Source of the DNA: Bacteroidota bacterium
Lineage (GTDB): Bacteria; Bacteroidota; Bacteroidia; Bacteroidales; Prolixibacteraceae
NCBI GenBank assembly: GCA_030698405.1
Contig: JAUYMU010000037.1
Location: 1-33,278, forward strand
Length of the DNA stretch: 33,278 bases
Direction of reading: 5' to 3'
This document shows, in pieces, positions 33,160-33,278 of this stretch. Position numbers and translations under genes: made by a program. The notes beneath the pieces are model-generated. The model was not told where the DNA came from. It saw only the letters and a list, made by a program, of their open reading frames with translations, and made no database searches. Each line of letters begins with the position of its first letter. Position 1 is the stretch's first letter.

Positions 33160-33278
33160 TCAAGCAGCTTCAAGAAGGGCTATTTTCTTCTTTAGTTGAT
33201 TGATTTTCTTTTCTTTATATTTTTGCTGATAATCTTCTATGGCACATGGGTTGAATGCCTCTTTGTTGATCACCATCT
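33160..33278 (-). CDS. Possible partial gene at the right edge (C-terminus only)
   Basis: On the minus strand an open frame enters from the edge and ends with TGA at 33160-33162. It encodes at least 38 residues: MVINKEAFNPCAIEDY followed by a Lys-rich helix (KYKEKKINQLKKKIALLEAA). The frame remains open to the end of the window, so it may be the tail of a longer protein; the ATG at 33274-33276 need not be the start. The basic coiled-coil tail would fit a transposase or other DNA-binding protein, but nothing identifies it. Confidence 0.35.
   Translation of the reverse strand, partial: MVINKEAFNPCAIEDYQQKYKEKKINQLKKKIALLEAA

Overview
The window looks like ordinary chromosome of a Bacteroidota member, probably an environmental Bacteroidales/Marinilabiliales-type organism. 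The evidence is moderate-to-low GC, very few Shine-Dalgarno sites, and many starts preceded by the Bacteroidetes -7 box TAnnTTTG. The gene content also fits: a DUF5916 outer-membrane protein, MutS2, a DUF1080 protein, a DUF6807/PmoA-family protein and Tat-exported Gfo/Idh/MocA oxidoreductases. No rRNA, tRNA, CRISPR array, prophage or complete insertion sequence is visible.

Layout. 0-1 kb: an ATP-cone/PD-(D/E)XK nuclease-like protein. 1-4.9 kb: a minus-strand operon for a three-part acyl-CoA (probably propionyl-CoA) carboxylase, with a small membrane protein last. 5-9 kb: a DUF5916 outer-membrane protein and a MATE exporter. 9.3-13.6 kb: a Tat-exported TIM-barrel sugar isomerase-like protein, a large FAD/Fe-S D-lactate-dehydrogenase-type enzyme and a small secreted protein. 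13.7-18 kb: a WecA/MraY-type glycosyltransferase, Tex, PspC and a small acidic protein. 18-24.5 kb: an AGCS sodium symporter with an extra domain, MutS2, a one-lobed DEAD-box-like protein and a membrane metallophosphoesterase. 24.5-33 kb: a carbohydrate region. On the minus strand it has symporter, zinc dehydrogenase and Gfo/Idh/MocA enzyme; on the plus strand a double DUF1080 protein, a Tat Gfo/Idh/MocA enzyme and a DUF6807 protein. A hicBA toxin-antitoxin pair sits between the two units. A possible partial gene runs off the right edge.

How the genes work together. The carboxylase operon would interconvert propionyl-CoA and methylmalonyl-CoA. The right-hand cluster combines sugar-ring oxidoreductases with DUF1080 domains, a combination known from 3-keto-glycoside chemistry, so breakdown of an oxidised glycoside is the best guess; the substrate is not visible.

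The most unusual signals are non-coding. Six genes between 22.4 and 33.1 kb carry a CAGT-rich degenerate microrepeat in sense orientation directly after the stop codon. A 152-bp nested inverted repeat lies at 31864-32015. Other word families (GTTCCAAG, AGTCATT, ACAGATT) occupy further gaps, some of them forming terminators or overlapping promoters. Protein-level oddities are the one-lobed DEAD-like protein with a DDAE motif, the roughly 110-residue insertion in the AGCS transporter, and the ATP-cone/nuclease fusion.
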